Shown in pieces: positions 16,204 through 24,394 of a DNA stretch of 33,617 bases; within the stretch, counting starts at the first letter, position 1; each line of letters starts with the position of its first letter. The notes below the pieces were generated by a model. That model did no database searches, had not been told where the DNA came from, and worked only from the letters and a program-made list of their open reading frames with translations. The stretch spans positions 1 to 33,617 of the forward strand of contig JAVXAN010000004.1 of assembly GCA_036660495.1 (NCBI GenBank). Direction: 5' to 3'. The translations under genes were made by a program, and so were the position numbers. Source of the stretch: JAVXAN01 sp036660495 (GTDB lineage: Bacteria; Bacillota_I; Bacilli_A; RF39; UBA660).

Positions 16204-17628
16204 ATGTTGAAACCAAATTTTAAAGATGCTAAAAAAAGAACTGATAAGGAAGTTAGAATTTTAAAAGATGAGTACAAATTAACTGATTTTCAAAAGAACG
16301 TTGGTAGGAATAAAACCTATTATATTAAAACTTATGGTTGCCAAATGAATGAACATGATAGTGAAATATTAAGTGCAATATTAGAAGATATGGGATACAA
16401 AAAAGTAGAAGGTTACGAAGAAGCCGATCTTCTTATTTTAAATACTTGTGCTATTAGGGAAAACGCTCATAATAAAACTTTTGGAATGCTTGGTAGAATA
16501 AAGCATTTAAAGCAGACAAAACCGGAAATTTTAGTAGGCGTTTCGGGATGTATGTCACAAGAAGAATCAGTTGCAAGTCAAATTGAAGAAAAGTATAAAT
16601 GGATTGATTTTGTAATTGGTACGCATAATATTCATGAATTACCAAAAATAATAGAAAAATCAATAATTACTAAAAAGCAAGAAATAAACGTTTGGTCAAG
16701 TGAAGGTGATATTGTTGAAAACTTGCCAATGAATAGAAATTCTAAATATAAAGCTTGGGTAAACATTATGTATGGATGTGATAAGTTTTGTACTTATTGT
16801 ATTGTTCCTTACACTAGAGGAAAGCAAAGAAGTAGAATGCCAGAAGATATAATAAGTGAAGTTAAAGCTTTAATAAATAAAGGGTATCAAGAAATTACTT
16901 TATTAGGACAAAACGTTAATGCTTATGGAAAGGACTTTAAAAACAGAAATTATAAGATGGAAGACTTACTAAAAGACGTTTCGGATACTAATATAAGTAG
17001 AATAAGATTTGTAACAAGCCACCCATGGGATTTTACGGATGAAATGATAACGGTTATTAAAGAAAAAAATAACGTAATGCCATATATTCATTTGCCAGTA
17101 CAATCTGGATCATCAAGAATATTAAAATTAATGGGAAGAAAATATACTAGAGAATCTTATTTGGAATTATTTCATAAAATTAAAAGTAGTATTCCATCAT
17201 GTTCAATTACTACGGATATAATAGTGGGCTTTCCTGGTGAAACACAAGAAGATTTTAATGATACATTAACACTGGTAGAAGAATGCAAATTTGATTCGGC
17301 ATATACTTTTATATATTCCCCAAGAGAAGCAACACCAGCAGCTAAAATGGTAGATAACGTGCAAACTACGGAGAAAGAGCAAAGGTTGTCCATTCTAAAT
17401 AAAACAGTTAATAATTATGCTTTAGAAGCAAATACGCATCTTATTAATAAGGTGGTTCCAGTTTTAATTGAGTCTGAAAGTGAAAAAGATTCATCATTAA
17501 TGTCTGGTTATACGGATACGATGAAATTGGTAAATGTTAAAACATCAAAAGCAAACATTGGTAAAATAATTAATGTAACAATTACCGGAGTAAAAACTTG
17601 GAGTTTAGATGGTGTTGAAAATGAATAA
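16204..17628 (+). CDS. miaB: tRNA-2-methylthio-N6-dimethylallyladenosine synthase MiaB
   Basis: This 474-residue methylthiotransferase has an N-terminal UPF0004 domain with the three cluster cysteines C46 (TYGCQMN), C82 (NTCAIREN) and C116 (SGCMSQ). The radical-SAM domain carries CDKFCTYC (C192, C196, C199), and a TRAM RNA-binding domain closes the protein (about 405-470). It adds a methylthio group to i6A at position 37 of tRNAs that read UNN codons. IVPYTRGKQRSR and LLGQNVNAYG are typical of MiaB rather than RimO or MtaB. GGGTGA precedes the ATG. The downstream ymcA-like gene overlaps it by 20 bases, the same neighbourhood as in B. subtilis. Confidence 0.97.
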   Translation: MLKPNFKDAKKRTDKEVRILKDEYKLTDFQKNVGRNKTYYIKTYGCQMNEHDSEILSAILEDMGYKKVEGYEEADLLILNTCAIRENAHNKTFGMLGRIKHLKQTKPEILVGVSGCMSQEESVASQIEEKYKWIDFVIGTHNIHELPKIIEKSIITKKQEINVWSSEGDIVENLPMNRNSKYKAWVNIMYGCDKFCTYCIVPYTRGKQRSRMPEDIISEVKALINKGYQEITLLGQNVNAYGKDFKNRNYKMEDLLKDVSDTNISRIRFVTSHPWDFTDEMITVIKEKNNVMPYIHLPVQSGSSRILKLMGRKYTRESYLELFHKIKSSIPSCSITTDIIVGFPGETQEDFNDTLTLVEECKFDSAYTFIYSPREATPAAKMVDNVQTTEKEQRLSILNKTVNNYALEANTHLINKVVPVLIESESEKDSSLMSGYTDTMKLVNVKTSKANIGKIINVTITGVKTWSLDGVENE

Positions 17629-17950
17629 CATAAAAAAAGAAATAGACGAATTATTTAATTCGTTTGAAGCATCAAAAAGTTATAAAGAATATTTACAAAT
17701 AAAAATTAAGTTAGAAACAAATACAAGAATTAAAAAAATAATTGAAGAAATAAGATGTCTTCAAAAAACTATAGCTAATTTAAAAGATAAAGATATTACT
17801 TTAGAAAACGATTTAATAAAGTTGTATTTAGAGCTAGAATCATTTCCAATATATCGAACTTATTTAATTAAGCTTGATGAGATAAATGAAGATTTGTTTG
17901 AAGTTAAGGAAACTTTTAATCAGTATTTTGAAGATATACTTAAATTATAG
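17609..17950 (+). CDS. ymcA: YlbF/YmcA-family regulatory protein (YmcA/RicA-like)
   Basis: This 113-residue helical protein matches the YlbF/YmcA family in length and in RIKKIIEEIRCLQKTIANLK (about residues 37-56), followed by an LxxELESFPIYRTY segment like the EELEEIPVIQEF of B. subtilis YmcA. YmcA (RicA) works with YlbF and YaaT in the Ric complex, which helps RNase Y mature mRNAs and affects competence and biofilm control. In B. subtilis ymcA also lies next to miaB, which supports the call. The start at 17609 has GGAG five bases upstream; 17621 is a possible shorter start after GGTG. Only one cysteine is present. Confidence 0.8.
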   Translation: MVLKMNNIKKEIDELFNSFEASKSYKEYLQIKIKLETNTRIKKIIEEIRCLQKTIANLKDKDITLENDLIKLYLELESFPIYRTYLIKLDEINEDLFEVKETFNQYFEDILKL

Positions 17951-17958
17951 GAGGAAAC

Positions 17959-19191
17959 ATGAAATTATATGATGAGTTAATATGGAGAGGACTTATAAAA
18001 GATACGGCTGGAGAAGATTTAGAAGAAAAATTAAATAATGGTGATGTTACTTTTTATTGGGGAACCGATCCTACGGCGGATAGTTTACACTTAGGACATT
18101 ATTCATCGCTATTAACTGCTAAAAGATTAGCAAACGCTGGACATCATCCGATTCTTTTAGTGGGTGGTGCAACTGGTTTAATTGGTGATCCAAGGCCTAC
18201 AGCTGAAAGAGAAATAATTTCAAAAGAAAATTTACAAAAAAATTTGAATGGAATAAAAAAACAAGTAGAAACTATTTTTGAAGGGAAAGCTGAAGTTGTA
18301 AATAATTATGATTGGATTAAAAACTTTGATTTTATTGATTTTTTAAGAGAAGTTGGAAAATATATTAACATTAATTACATGCTTGATAAAGACATTGTAA
18401 AAAGAAGGCTTGAAACTGGAATAACCTTTGCGGAGTTTTCTTATACATTGATTCAAGGCTATGATTTTCTACATTTATATGAAACAAAAAATTGTATAAT
18501 GCAGGCTGAAGGTTCTGACCAGTGGGGCAACATAACAACAGGACTTGATTTAATAAAGAAAAGAACTGGAAAAGATGCATATGCTTTTACTATGCCACTT
18601 GTTACTGATAAGTATGGAAATAAGTTTGGAAAAAGCGAGGGTAATGCTTTATGGCTTGATATAAATAAAACATCAGGATATGAATTATATCAATACCTTG
18701 TTAATGTAGATGATGAAATGGTAATTAAATATCTTAAAATATTTACTTTTTTATCTAAGGAAGAAATCGAAAAGTTAGAGAAAATGAATATAGAAAAACC
18801 TCATTTACGAGAAGCTCATAAAGCTTTAGCAAAGGAAATCATTACTGATTTACATGGTCAAGAAGAATATAAAAAAGCCCTTAGAATTAGTGAAGCCTTA
18901 TTTAGTGGAAACGTTAAAACCTTGCATAAAAGCGAAATATTAATGGGCTTTAAAGATGTACCTTCGTTTGAATTAAATGAAAATACTACGTTAATTGAAT
19001 TGTTAGTTAATAATAATATTTGTTCAAGTAAAAGAGAAGCAAGAGAGTTTTTAAAAGCTGGAACCATTTCTATTAACGATGAGAAAGTGTTTGATGAGAA
19101 CATGATTATTAATAAAAAAGTAGCTGTAGATGATGAGATATTAGTAATTAAACGTGGTAAGAAAAAAAATTATATAGGATTAATTAAGTAA
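17959..19191 (+). CDS. tyrS: Tyrosyl-tRNA synthetase
   Basis: This 410-residue class I synthetase has FYWGTDPTADSLHLGH near the N-terminus, with HLGH at residues 44-47 as the HIGH motif. LIQGYDFLHLYE and QAEGSDQWGNITTG form the tyrosine pocket. KFGKS at about 222-226 is the KMSKS loop. An S4 RNA-binding domain (about 340-405, ICSSKREAREFLKAG) follows, as in the bacterial TyrRS-1 type. It charges tRNA-Tyr. AGGAGG precedes the ATG. It lies in the miaB operon eight bases after the ymcA-like gene and has no T-box of its own, unlike many Bacilli tyrS genes. Confidence 0.97.
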   Translation: MKLYDELIWRGLIKDTAGEDLEEKLNNGDVTFYWGTDPTADSLHLGHYSSLLTAKRLANAGHHPILLVGGATGLIGDPRPTAEREIISKENLQKNLNGIKKQVETIFEGKAEVVNNYDWIKNFDFIDFLREVGKYININYMLDKDIVKRRLETGITFAEFSYTLIQGYDFLHLYETKNCIMQAEGSDQWGNITTGLDLIKKRTGKDAYAFTMPLVTDKYGNKFGKSEGNALWLDINKTSGYELYQYLVNVDDEMVIKYLKIFTFLSKEEIEKLEKMNIEKPHLREAHKALAKEIITDLHGQEEYKKALRISEALFSGNVKTLHKSEILMGFKDVPSFELNENTTLIELLVNNNICSSKREAREFLKAGTISINDEKVFDENMIINKKVAVDDEILVIKRGKKKNYIGLIK

Positions 19192-19201
19192 AGGAGAAAA
19201 A

Positions 19202-19681
19202 ATGAAAGAATATACTTACGTAATGTTAAAACCTGATGGAGTTGAGTTAAAATTAGGAGAGTTAGTAGTAGAATTATTTAATAAAAACGATTTGTTAGTA
19301 TTAAATGATTATCGAAATACATTGTTAAAATTGAATAAAAACATAGTAATGGAACATTATGCTCACTTAATTGACAAGCCATTTTATCCAGATTTGGAAG
19401 AATTCATGTTGTCTGGAATGGTGATGCCAATGGTTGTTTATGGCGAGAATGCTGTTGAAAAAGTCCGCTTTCTAATTGGACCAACCAACGTAAAAAAAGC
19501 TCAAGAAGTAGCACCATCTTCAATTAGAGCAAGATTTGGTAATCCAGACTTTGGACCATCAAATGTAATTCATGCCTCAGATTCACCTGATAATGCCATT
19601 ATAGAGATTGAAAGGTTTTTTGGTCAAAAAATCCTTCAACCAGAAAAAGCGTGTGTTAAAAGACTCAACTGTAGATTATAA
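19202..19681 (+). CDS. ndk: Nucleoside diphosphate kinase
   Basis: This 159-residue protein has YTYVMLKPDGVE at the N-terminus. NVIHASDSPDNAIIEIERFFG contains the phospho-accepting His124 and the SDS motif, and the nucleotide site R-ARFG is present. It transfers the gamma phosphate between NTPs and NDPs. It is slightly longer than the usual 140-150 residues because of a short insert around 85-112 and a C-terminal extension. The ATG is preceded by AAGGAG, ten bases after the tyrS stop, and a strong terminator follows, so it closes the miaB-ymcA-tyrS-ndk unit. Confidence 0.94.
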   Translation: MKEYTYVMLKPDGVELKLGELVVELFNKNDLLVLNDYRNTLLKLNKNIVMEHYAHLIDKPFYPDLEEFMLSGMVMPMVVYGENAVEKVRFLIGPTNVKKAQEVAPSSIRARFGNPDFGPSNVIHASDSPDNAIIEIERFFGQKILQPEKACVKRLNCRL

Positions 19682-19704
19682 ACTAGATTTTATCTAGTTT
19701 TTTT
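19681..19704 (+). terminator. Intrinsic terminator of ndk
   Basis: AACTAGAT and ATCTAGTT form a perfect eight-pair stem with loop TTT and end in a run of seven T. The first A belongs to the ndk stop codon. Confidence 0.9.
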
Positions 19705-19712
19705 GTTATAAT
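19704..19712 (+). promoter_or_regulatory. Extended -10 promoter of rnc-smc
   Basis: TGTTATAAT begins inside the ndk terminator T-run and lies 18 bases before the rnc ATG. The 5' leader would be about ten bases, with GGGTGA as binding site. Confidence 0.6.
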
Positions 19713-19729
19713 TTAATGGGTGAGATACT

Positions 19730-20398
19730 ATGAAATTATTAGATAAGTTTAATATTAAAACAAATAACATGCATTTATACGATACTGCTTTTTCACATTC
19801 ATCATATTGCAACGAAAATCATTTAAAAGAAGATTATGAAAGATTAGAATTTTTAGGTGATAAAGTTCTTGACCTTATAATGAGTGAATATTTGTATAAT
19901 ACTACTGATTATGAGGAAGGAAAAATGACAAAGGTTCGTGCAATGTACGTATGTGAAAACGCATTATATGAATATGCTCTTATTCTTGATTTTCCAAGTT
20001 ATGTTAAAGTTGGAAAAGGAGAAGCTTTATCAGGTGGTACAACTAGAAAAGCAACGCTTGCAGATATGTTTGAGTCTTTTTTGGGAGCAGTTTATTTAGA
20101 CCAAGGATTTGAAAAAGCAAAGGAAATAGTTCATGAGGTTGTAATTCCATTTATTAAGCAAACTCCAGAAATATTTTTTATGGATTATAAGTCAGAACTT
20201 CAAGAACTAGTTCAGACTACAAAAAAGTCAGTAATTTACGAAGTGGTTTCAGAAAAAGGCCCATCGCATGATCGTGTTTTCACGATAAATGTGGTAGTAA
20301 ACGGAATTGTTTTAGGTACGGGAAAAGCTAAATCAAAGAAAGAAGCAGAGCAAAGCGCGGCCAAAATGGCATTAGAAAAGCAAGCTAAGATAGATTAG
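19730..20398 (+). CDS. rnc: Ribonuclease III
   Basis: This 222-residue protein has the RNase III signature YERLEFLGDKVLDL (about residues 36-49, with E37, E40 and D44). TLADMFESFLGAVYLDQGF holds the second pair of metal ligands. A C-terminal double-stranded RNA-binding domain occupies about 150-220 (DYKSELQELVQ through GTGKAKSKKEAEQSAAKMAL). It cuts double-stranded RNA in rRNA processing and mRNA decay. GGGTGA precedes the ATG. It is followed eleven bases later by smc, an arrangement conserved in Bacilli. Confidence 0.97.
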   Translation: MKLLDKFNIKTNNMHLYDTAFSHSSYCNENHLKEDYERLEFLGDKVLDLIMSEYLYNTTDYEEGKMTKVRAMYVCENALYEYALILDFPSYVKVGKGEALSGGTTRKATLADMFESFLGAVYLDQGFEKAKEIVHEVVIPFIKQTPEIFFMDYKSELQELVQTTKKSVIYEVVSEKGPSHDRVFTINVVVNGIVLGTGKAKSKKEAEQSAAKMALEKQAKID

Positions 20399-20409
20399 GA
20401 GTGTAAGTT

Positions 20410-23352
20410 ATGTATTTAAAAGAAATTCGTGCGTTTGGATTTAAATCATTTGCTGAAAAAACTATAATTGAATTTAATAATAGCGTTTCTGGTGTTGTTG
20501 GTCCAAATGGAAGTGGAAAAAGTAATATAGTAGATGCAGTAAGATGGGTTCTTGGGGAGCAATCAGTTAAATCACTTCGTGGTGAAGGTACAATGAGCGA
20601 GGTTATTTTTTCTGGAAGCAAATCTAGAAAAGCATCATTAAGTGCTAGTGTAACTCTTGTTTTTGATAATACTGATCATTATTTACCAGTGGATTATACC
20701 GAAGTTTCCATTAAAAGAAGTATTTATAAAACAGGTGAGAATGAATACTATTTAAATAACGAAAAATGTCGTTTGAAGGATATAACAGATTTATTAATTG
20801 ATACTGGAGTTTCAAAAGAATCTTTTAATATTATCTCACAAGGAGATATAGGTGCAATATTAAGTAAGAATTCTGAAGATAGAAGACTTATATTTGAAGC
20901 AGCATCTGGAGTATTAAAGTATAAAAAAAGAAAAGATGAAGCTCTTAGAAAGCTTGATCGAACACATGATAATTTAGAGCGAATAAACGATATTATTTTG
21001 GAGTTAGAAAATAATATTAATCCACTAAAAGAGCAGTGTAAGAATGCTAAAATATATTTAGAAAACAAAGAAAAACTTGAAAAAATAGAAGTTTCGTTAA
21101 TTGTTAGCGAGGTAGAATCTATAAGTTTGGAATACCATCATAATAAAAAAATAGTTTCTACTTTAAACCAAGAAGTAATGGATATGGAGTCAGATAGTAA
21201 CGTTGATAGTTCTAAACTTGAAAAGTTAAAATTAAATCAAGCAAAAGAAAATGATAATCTTTATAAGTTACAACAAGAGTTAGTTAAACTAACTAGTGAA
21301 TTAGAAAACTTAGGTGGTAAGAAAAACTTAATAATTGAAAGAAAAAAGTATCAAAGTGAAGATGCTAAGGTTCATCAAAACATTATAAACTTAAAGGAAG
21401 GGGCTTTAATAAAAGAAAACGAGATTTTTGCTTTGAAAAATCAAATTGATATATTAATAAGAAAAAAGCGTGAGGCAGCAGAAAACTTTAAAGATGTTAA
21501 TTCTTTGTTTGAACAGTTAAAGGAAAAACATAAGGCTAACATAACCTCGTTAACTGAACATAACAGGTTAGAAAACGAAACAAAGTACCGAATTGATATG
21601 TTGAAAAACTCAATTGATAATAATTCAAATTTACCTTTTGCAGTAAAACAAATTATTAACAATCCAAAGTTAAGTGGTATTCATAACGTGATTGGTAAAT
21701 TAATAGAAACTGATGAAGAGTATGGCATAGCCGTTTCAACAGCACTTGGAGCATCTTCTAGTTATGTAGTTATAGATGATGAGTTTTGTGCAAAAGAAGC
21801 AATATCGTTTTTGAAAAACAATAAGTATGGTAGGGTAACTTTTTTCCCATTAAGCGTGATTAAGGAAAAATATATTGATAATGAAACTTATCGATTGTTA
21901 AGAGAAGAACCTGATTTTATATCAGTAGCTTCTGATTTGGTTAGGTATGAATCAACTTATGATAAAATAATTAAAAATCAGCTTGGAACAACTATTGTTG
22001 TAAAAGATGTTGATTCAGCTTCTTTTATTGCTAGAAAAATAAATTATAAATACCGAGTAGTAACTTTAGATGGCGAATTACTTCATGTAGGAGGATCACT
22101 AACGGGAGGAGCATTAAAAAATCAGACAAGTATAATTTTAGAAAAGCATGATCTTGAAACTAATATTCAAAGGTTAAATGCTCTTGAAACAAATAGAACA
22201 AAGCTTGAAGAAATTATTAATTTAGAAGATCAAAAATACAAAGATCTAGAATTTAAAAGAAACACTTTGTTAGATCAAACCTTAAGTTTAGAAAATGATT
22301 TAAAATATGAACTTAATAAAAAGAACCAATTAGAAGAATCTTATAAAAGTATAAAAGAGGAATTAAGTGATATGAAAGGGGTTATTAACAATACTTTAAG
22401 TGCTGAAGAAAGTAAGCTTGTTGATGAGTTTTATAAAAAAGAAAAAGAAAAAAACACCTTGAATGTTAATATATCTTCATTATTAAGTGATATAAATCAA
22501 AACAAAGAATTAATAAGTCAAATGGAATTGGAATCTAAATATAATAATTCTTCATATTATAAAAAGCAACAAGAGTTAAAAACGTTAGAAATCAAGGTGA
22601 ATAGGGCAGACGTAAAACTTGATAATTTACTTAACACTTTAACTGAAGAGTATTCAATGACTTATGAAAAGGCAAAAGCAAATTATTTCCTTGATATGGA
22701 TCAAACTGAGGCTAGAAAAATCGTTGATAAATGTAAAGTGGAAATGAAAAGACTTGGAAACGTTAATATTGGTGCTATTGAAGAATATGATCGTGTTTCT
22801 GAAAGGTATAATTTTTTAAATAATCAAAAGGAAGATTTATTAAAAGCAGAAAATACGATTCTTGAAATTATTAAGGAACTTGATGAAATAATGAAAGTAA
22901 GGTTTAACGAGTCATTTAATGTTATTAAGGTTAAGTTTAAAGAGGTTTTTAAAAAGTTGTTTGGTGGTGGAGATGCTGAGTTAAAGCTAACTGATCCGTC
23001 AAATGTTCTTACAACGGGAATTGAGATAAAGGCTTTACCTCCAGGAAAGTCACTACAACATATTTCATTATTATCTGGTGGCGAAAAAACTTTGACAGCA
23101 ATATCATTATTATTTGCGATTTTAGAAGCAAGGCCAGTACCTTTTTGTATATTAGATGAGGTAGAAGCAGCTCTTGACGAGGTTAATGTTGATAATTTCG
23201 GAAAATTTTTGGGTGAGTTTAAAAATAAAACACAGTTTATAATTATAACTCATAAAAAGAAAACAATGGAGTATGCTGACGTTTTATATGGTATAACAAT
23301 GCAAGAATCCGGTGTTTCAAAGTTGGTAAGTGTAAAGTTAGAAGATATTTAA
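20410..23352 (+). CDS. smc: Chromosome segregation protein SMC, short-armed
   Basis: This 980-residue SMC has Walker A GPNGSGKSN at residues 31-39 and the Q-loop SQGDIGAIL. The hinge spans about 412-590 (HNVIGKLIETDEEYGIAVSTALG through GGSLTGGALKN), the ABC signature LSGGEKTL is at 888-895, and Walker B FCILDEVEAALDE is near 911-923. Long coiled coils join these parts. Typical Bacilli SMCs have about 1180-1190 residues; here each arm is shorter by roughly 75-90 residues while heads and hinge are complete. It forms the condensin that compacts and separates chromosomes, with ScpA/ScpB encoded elsewhere. AGGAGTG precedes the ATG. ftsY, which follows smc in B. subtilis, is not found downstream here. 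Confidence 0.97.
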   Translation: MYLKEIRAFGFKSFAEKTIIEFNNSVSGVVGPNGSGKSNIVDAVRWVLGEQSVKSLRGEGTMSEVIFSGSKSRKASLSASVTLVFDNTDHYLPVDYTEVSIKRSIYKTGENEYYLNNEKCRLKDITDLLIDTGVSKESFNIISQGDIGAILSKNSEDRRLIFEAASGVLKYKKRKDEALRKLDRTHDNLERINDIILELENNINPLKEQCKNAKIYLENKEKLEKIEVSLIVSEVESISLEYHHNKKIVSTLNQEVMDMESDSNVDSSKLEKLKLNQAKENDNLYKLQQELVKLTSELENLGGKKNLIIERKKYQSEDAKVHQNIINLKEGALIKENEIFALKNQIDILIRKKREAAENFKDVNSLFEQLKEKHKANITSLTEHNRLENETKYRIDMLKNSIDNNSNLPFAVKQIINNPKLSGIHNVIGKLIETDEEYGIAVSTALGASSSYVVIDDEFCAKEAISFLKNNKYGRVTFFPLSVIKEKYIDNETYRLLREEPDFISVASDLVRYESTYDKIIKNQLGTTIVVKDVDSASFIARKINYKYRVVTLDGELLHVGGSLTGGALKNQTSIILEKHDLETNIQRLNALETNRTKLEEIINLEDQKYKDLEFKRNTLLDQTLSLENDLKYELNKKNQLEESYKSIKEELSDMKGVINNTLSAEESKLVDEFYKKEKEKNTLNVNISSLLSDINQNKELISQMELESKYNNSSYYKKQQELKTLEIKVNRADVKLDNLLNTLTEEYSMTYEKAKANYFLDMDQTEARKIVDKCKVEMKRLGNVNIGAIEEYDRVSERYNFLNNQKEDLLKAENTILEIIKELDEIMKVRFNESFNVIKVKFKEVFKKLFGGGDAELKLTDPSNVLTTGIEIKALPPGKSLQHISLLSGGEKTLTAISLLFAILEARPVPFCILDEVEAALDEVNVDNFGKFLGEFKNKTQFIIITHKKKTMEYADVLYGITMQESGVSKLVSVKLEDI

Positions 23353-23457
23353 AACGACACTATATGGAAATATTATTAGTATAACAACAAAAAAGTAATT
23401 AAATAAAAGTCGTAAAAACGTTGATAAATATTTAAATAATAAGTAAAAAGACATAAT

Positions 23458-23485
23458 AAAAAGGATAATTAAATTATCCTTTTAT
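23458..23485. terminator. Bidirectional terminator between smc and def
   Basis: AAAAGGATAAT and ATTATCCTTTT form an 11-pair stem with loop TAA. A run of A precedes it and T follows, so it can end smc on the plus strand and def on the minus strand; the def stop codon lies in it. The 105 bases between smc and this hairpin show no gene. Confidence 0.85.
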
Positions 23486-24030
23486 ATTGCTCTATACATG
23501 TCGGCGTTTTTGAAAGGATTTTTTTTATCTATTCTATCAAAAAACAAGAGTCCATTTAAATGATCAATTTCATGTTGAACGGCTATTGCCATGTCTTCTC
23601 TAAGTCTTAAACTAAATTTATTTCCATAAATATCGTAGGCTTCAATTGTAATTCTTGCGTTTCTAGGAACGATTCCACAAACTTCACGGTTAACGCTTAA
23701 GCATCCCTCACCAGTCTCTGCATAAATAATTTCTTCTGAATTACTTATTACTTTAGGATTTGCAAAGAAGTAGTTTTTAAAAGTTCCATCCTCTAGCTCA
23801 TCTACTACGACAAACCATCTTTTGGAAATTCCTAGCTGAATGGCTGCAAGGCCCATCCCTGGTCTTAAATTATATTTTTTAGATAAATGTTCAATTTGAC
23901 TAGTTTTTAAATATTCGGTTGCATCTTTTATAATTTGCGTTTCTTTTTCGTCAAAAGGAAACACAACGTCTTTACTTATATTACGTAACCTTTTATCTTT
24001 TTCATCTAATATTTTTAAATTTTTAAACAT
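23482..24030 (-). CDS. def: Peptide deformylase
   Basis: This 182-residue metalloenzyme removes the formyl group from nascent proteins. The three motifs are GMGLAAIQLG (residues 58-67), EGCLSV (C110 as metal ligand) and QHEIDH (H153, E154, H157). Ile in place of Pro in GLAAPQ, and the extra residues between motifs 1 and 2, fit the type 2 deformylases of Gram-positive bacteria. The ATG at 24030 is preceded by GAGGTGG. A GTG at 24039 in the same frame lies within this binding site and is not the start. It is the only minus-strand housekeeping gene here apart from lexA. Confidence 0.95.
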   Translation of the reverse strand: MFKNLKILDEKDKRLRNISKDVVFPFDEKETQIIKDATEYLKTSQIEHLSKKYNLRPGMGLAAIQLGISKRWFVVVDELEDGTFKNYFFANPKVISNSEEIIYAETGEGCLSVNREVCGIVPRNARITIEAYDIYGNKFSLRLREDMAIAVQHEIDHLNGLLFFDRIDKKNPFKNADMYRAI

Positions 24031-24053
24031 TATTACCACCTCAAACTAATAAT

Positions 24054-24062
24054 ATTTTACCA
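24054..24062 (-). promoter_or_regulatory. Extended -10 promoter of def
   Basis: The minus strand reads TGGTAAAAT, 24 bases before the def ATG and directly after the terminator of the upstream YjcZ-like gene. Confidence 0.5.
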
Positions 24063-24063
24063 T

Positions 24064-24097
24064 AAAAACGAAAAAAGGAAAGGGAAACTTTCCTTTT
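24064..24097 (-). terminator. Intrinsic terminator of the YjcZ-like gene
   Basis: On the minus strand AAAAGGAAAG and CTTTCCTTTT form a perfect ten-pair stem with loop TTTCC, followed by TTCGTTTTT. Confidence 0.85.
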
Positions 24098-24269
24098 AGC
24101 TATTTATGAATCTTGCTCCAATAACAATTACTAATAAAATAAATAAAACTAAGATAATTGCTGATCCATATCCTCCACCACTATTTTGGTATGGATATCC
24201 ACCACCGGGGTATCCACCACAGCATGGAGAGTTATATCCATAGCCACCACTATAACCATAATAATACAT
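24096..24269 (-). CDS. YjcZ-like tiny membrane protein (57 aa)
   Basis: The ATG at 24269-24267 is preceded by a perfect AAAGGAGG and the frame ends in TAA at 24098-24096. The product has a Gly/Tyr-rich N-terminal part (MYYYGYSGGYGYN, then CCGGYPGGGYPY) and one C-terminal membrane helix, GSAIILVLFILLVIVIGARF. This layout matches the tiny transmembrane YjcZ family of Bacilli, typically a Gly-rich head plus FALIVVLFILLIIVGASF. Several members of that family are associated with sporulation, though the role is unclear. It is monocistronic, with its own promoter and terminator. The two adjacent cysteines in the head are unusual for the family as I remember it. Confidence 0.85.
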   Translation of the reverse strand: MYYYGYSGGYGYNSPCCGGYPGGGYPYQNSGGGYGSAIILVLFILLVIVIGARFINS

Positions 24270-24296
24270 ATTAATATCCCTCCTTTGATATTATCT

Positions 24297-24325
24297 ATTA
24301 TAGTGTATTATATATGTAAATAAAG
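24297..24325 (-). promoter_or_regulatory. Possible promoter of the YjcZ-like gene
   Basis: On the minus strand TATAAT (24302-24297) lies 17 bases after a weak -35, CTTTAT (24325-24320), and 27 bases before the ATG. Confidence 0.45.
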
Positions 24326-24365
24326 TGTTATACCAAATACCTATATATTAAAAAAATAAAATATG

Positions 24366-24374
24366 TGTTATTAT
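24366..24374 (+). promoter_or_regulatory. Extended -10 promoter of ftsW
   Basis: TGTTATTAT lies 20 bases before the ftsW ATG. The transcript would begin only a few bases before the AGGTG binding site. Confidence 0.5.
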
Positions 24375-24394
24375 ATTTATACTAGGTGATGAAA

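Noticed and set aside
24045..24383. DNA uptake or replication origin features in the def-ftsW intergenic region
   Set aside because: The stretch is explained by the YjcZ-like gene, its terminator and two promoters; no DnaA-box cluster or repeats are seen.
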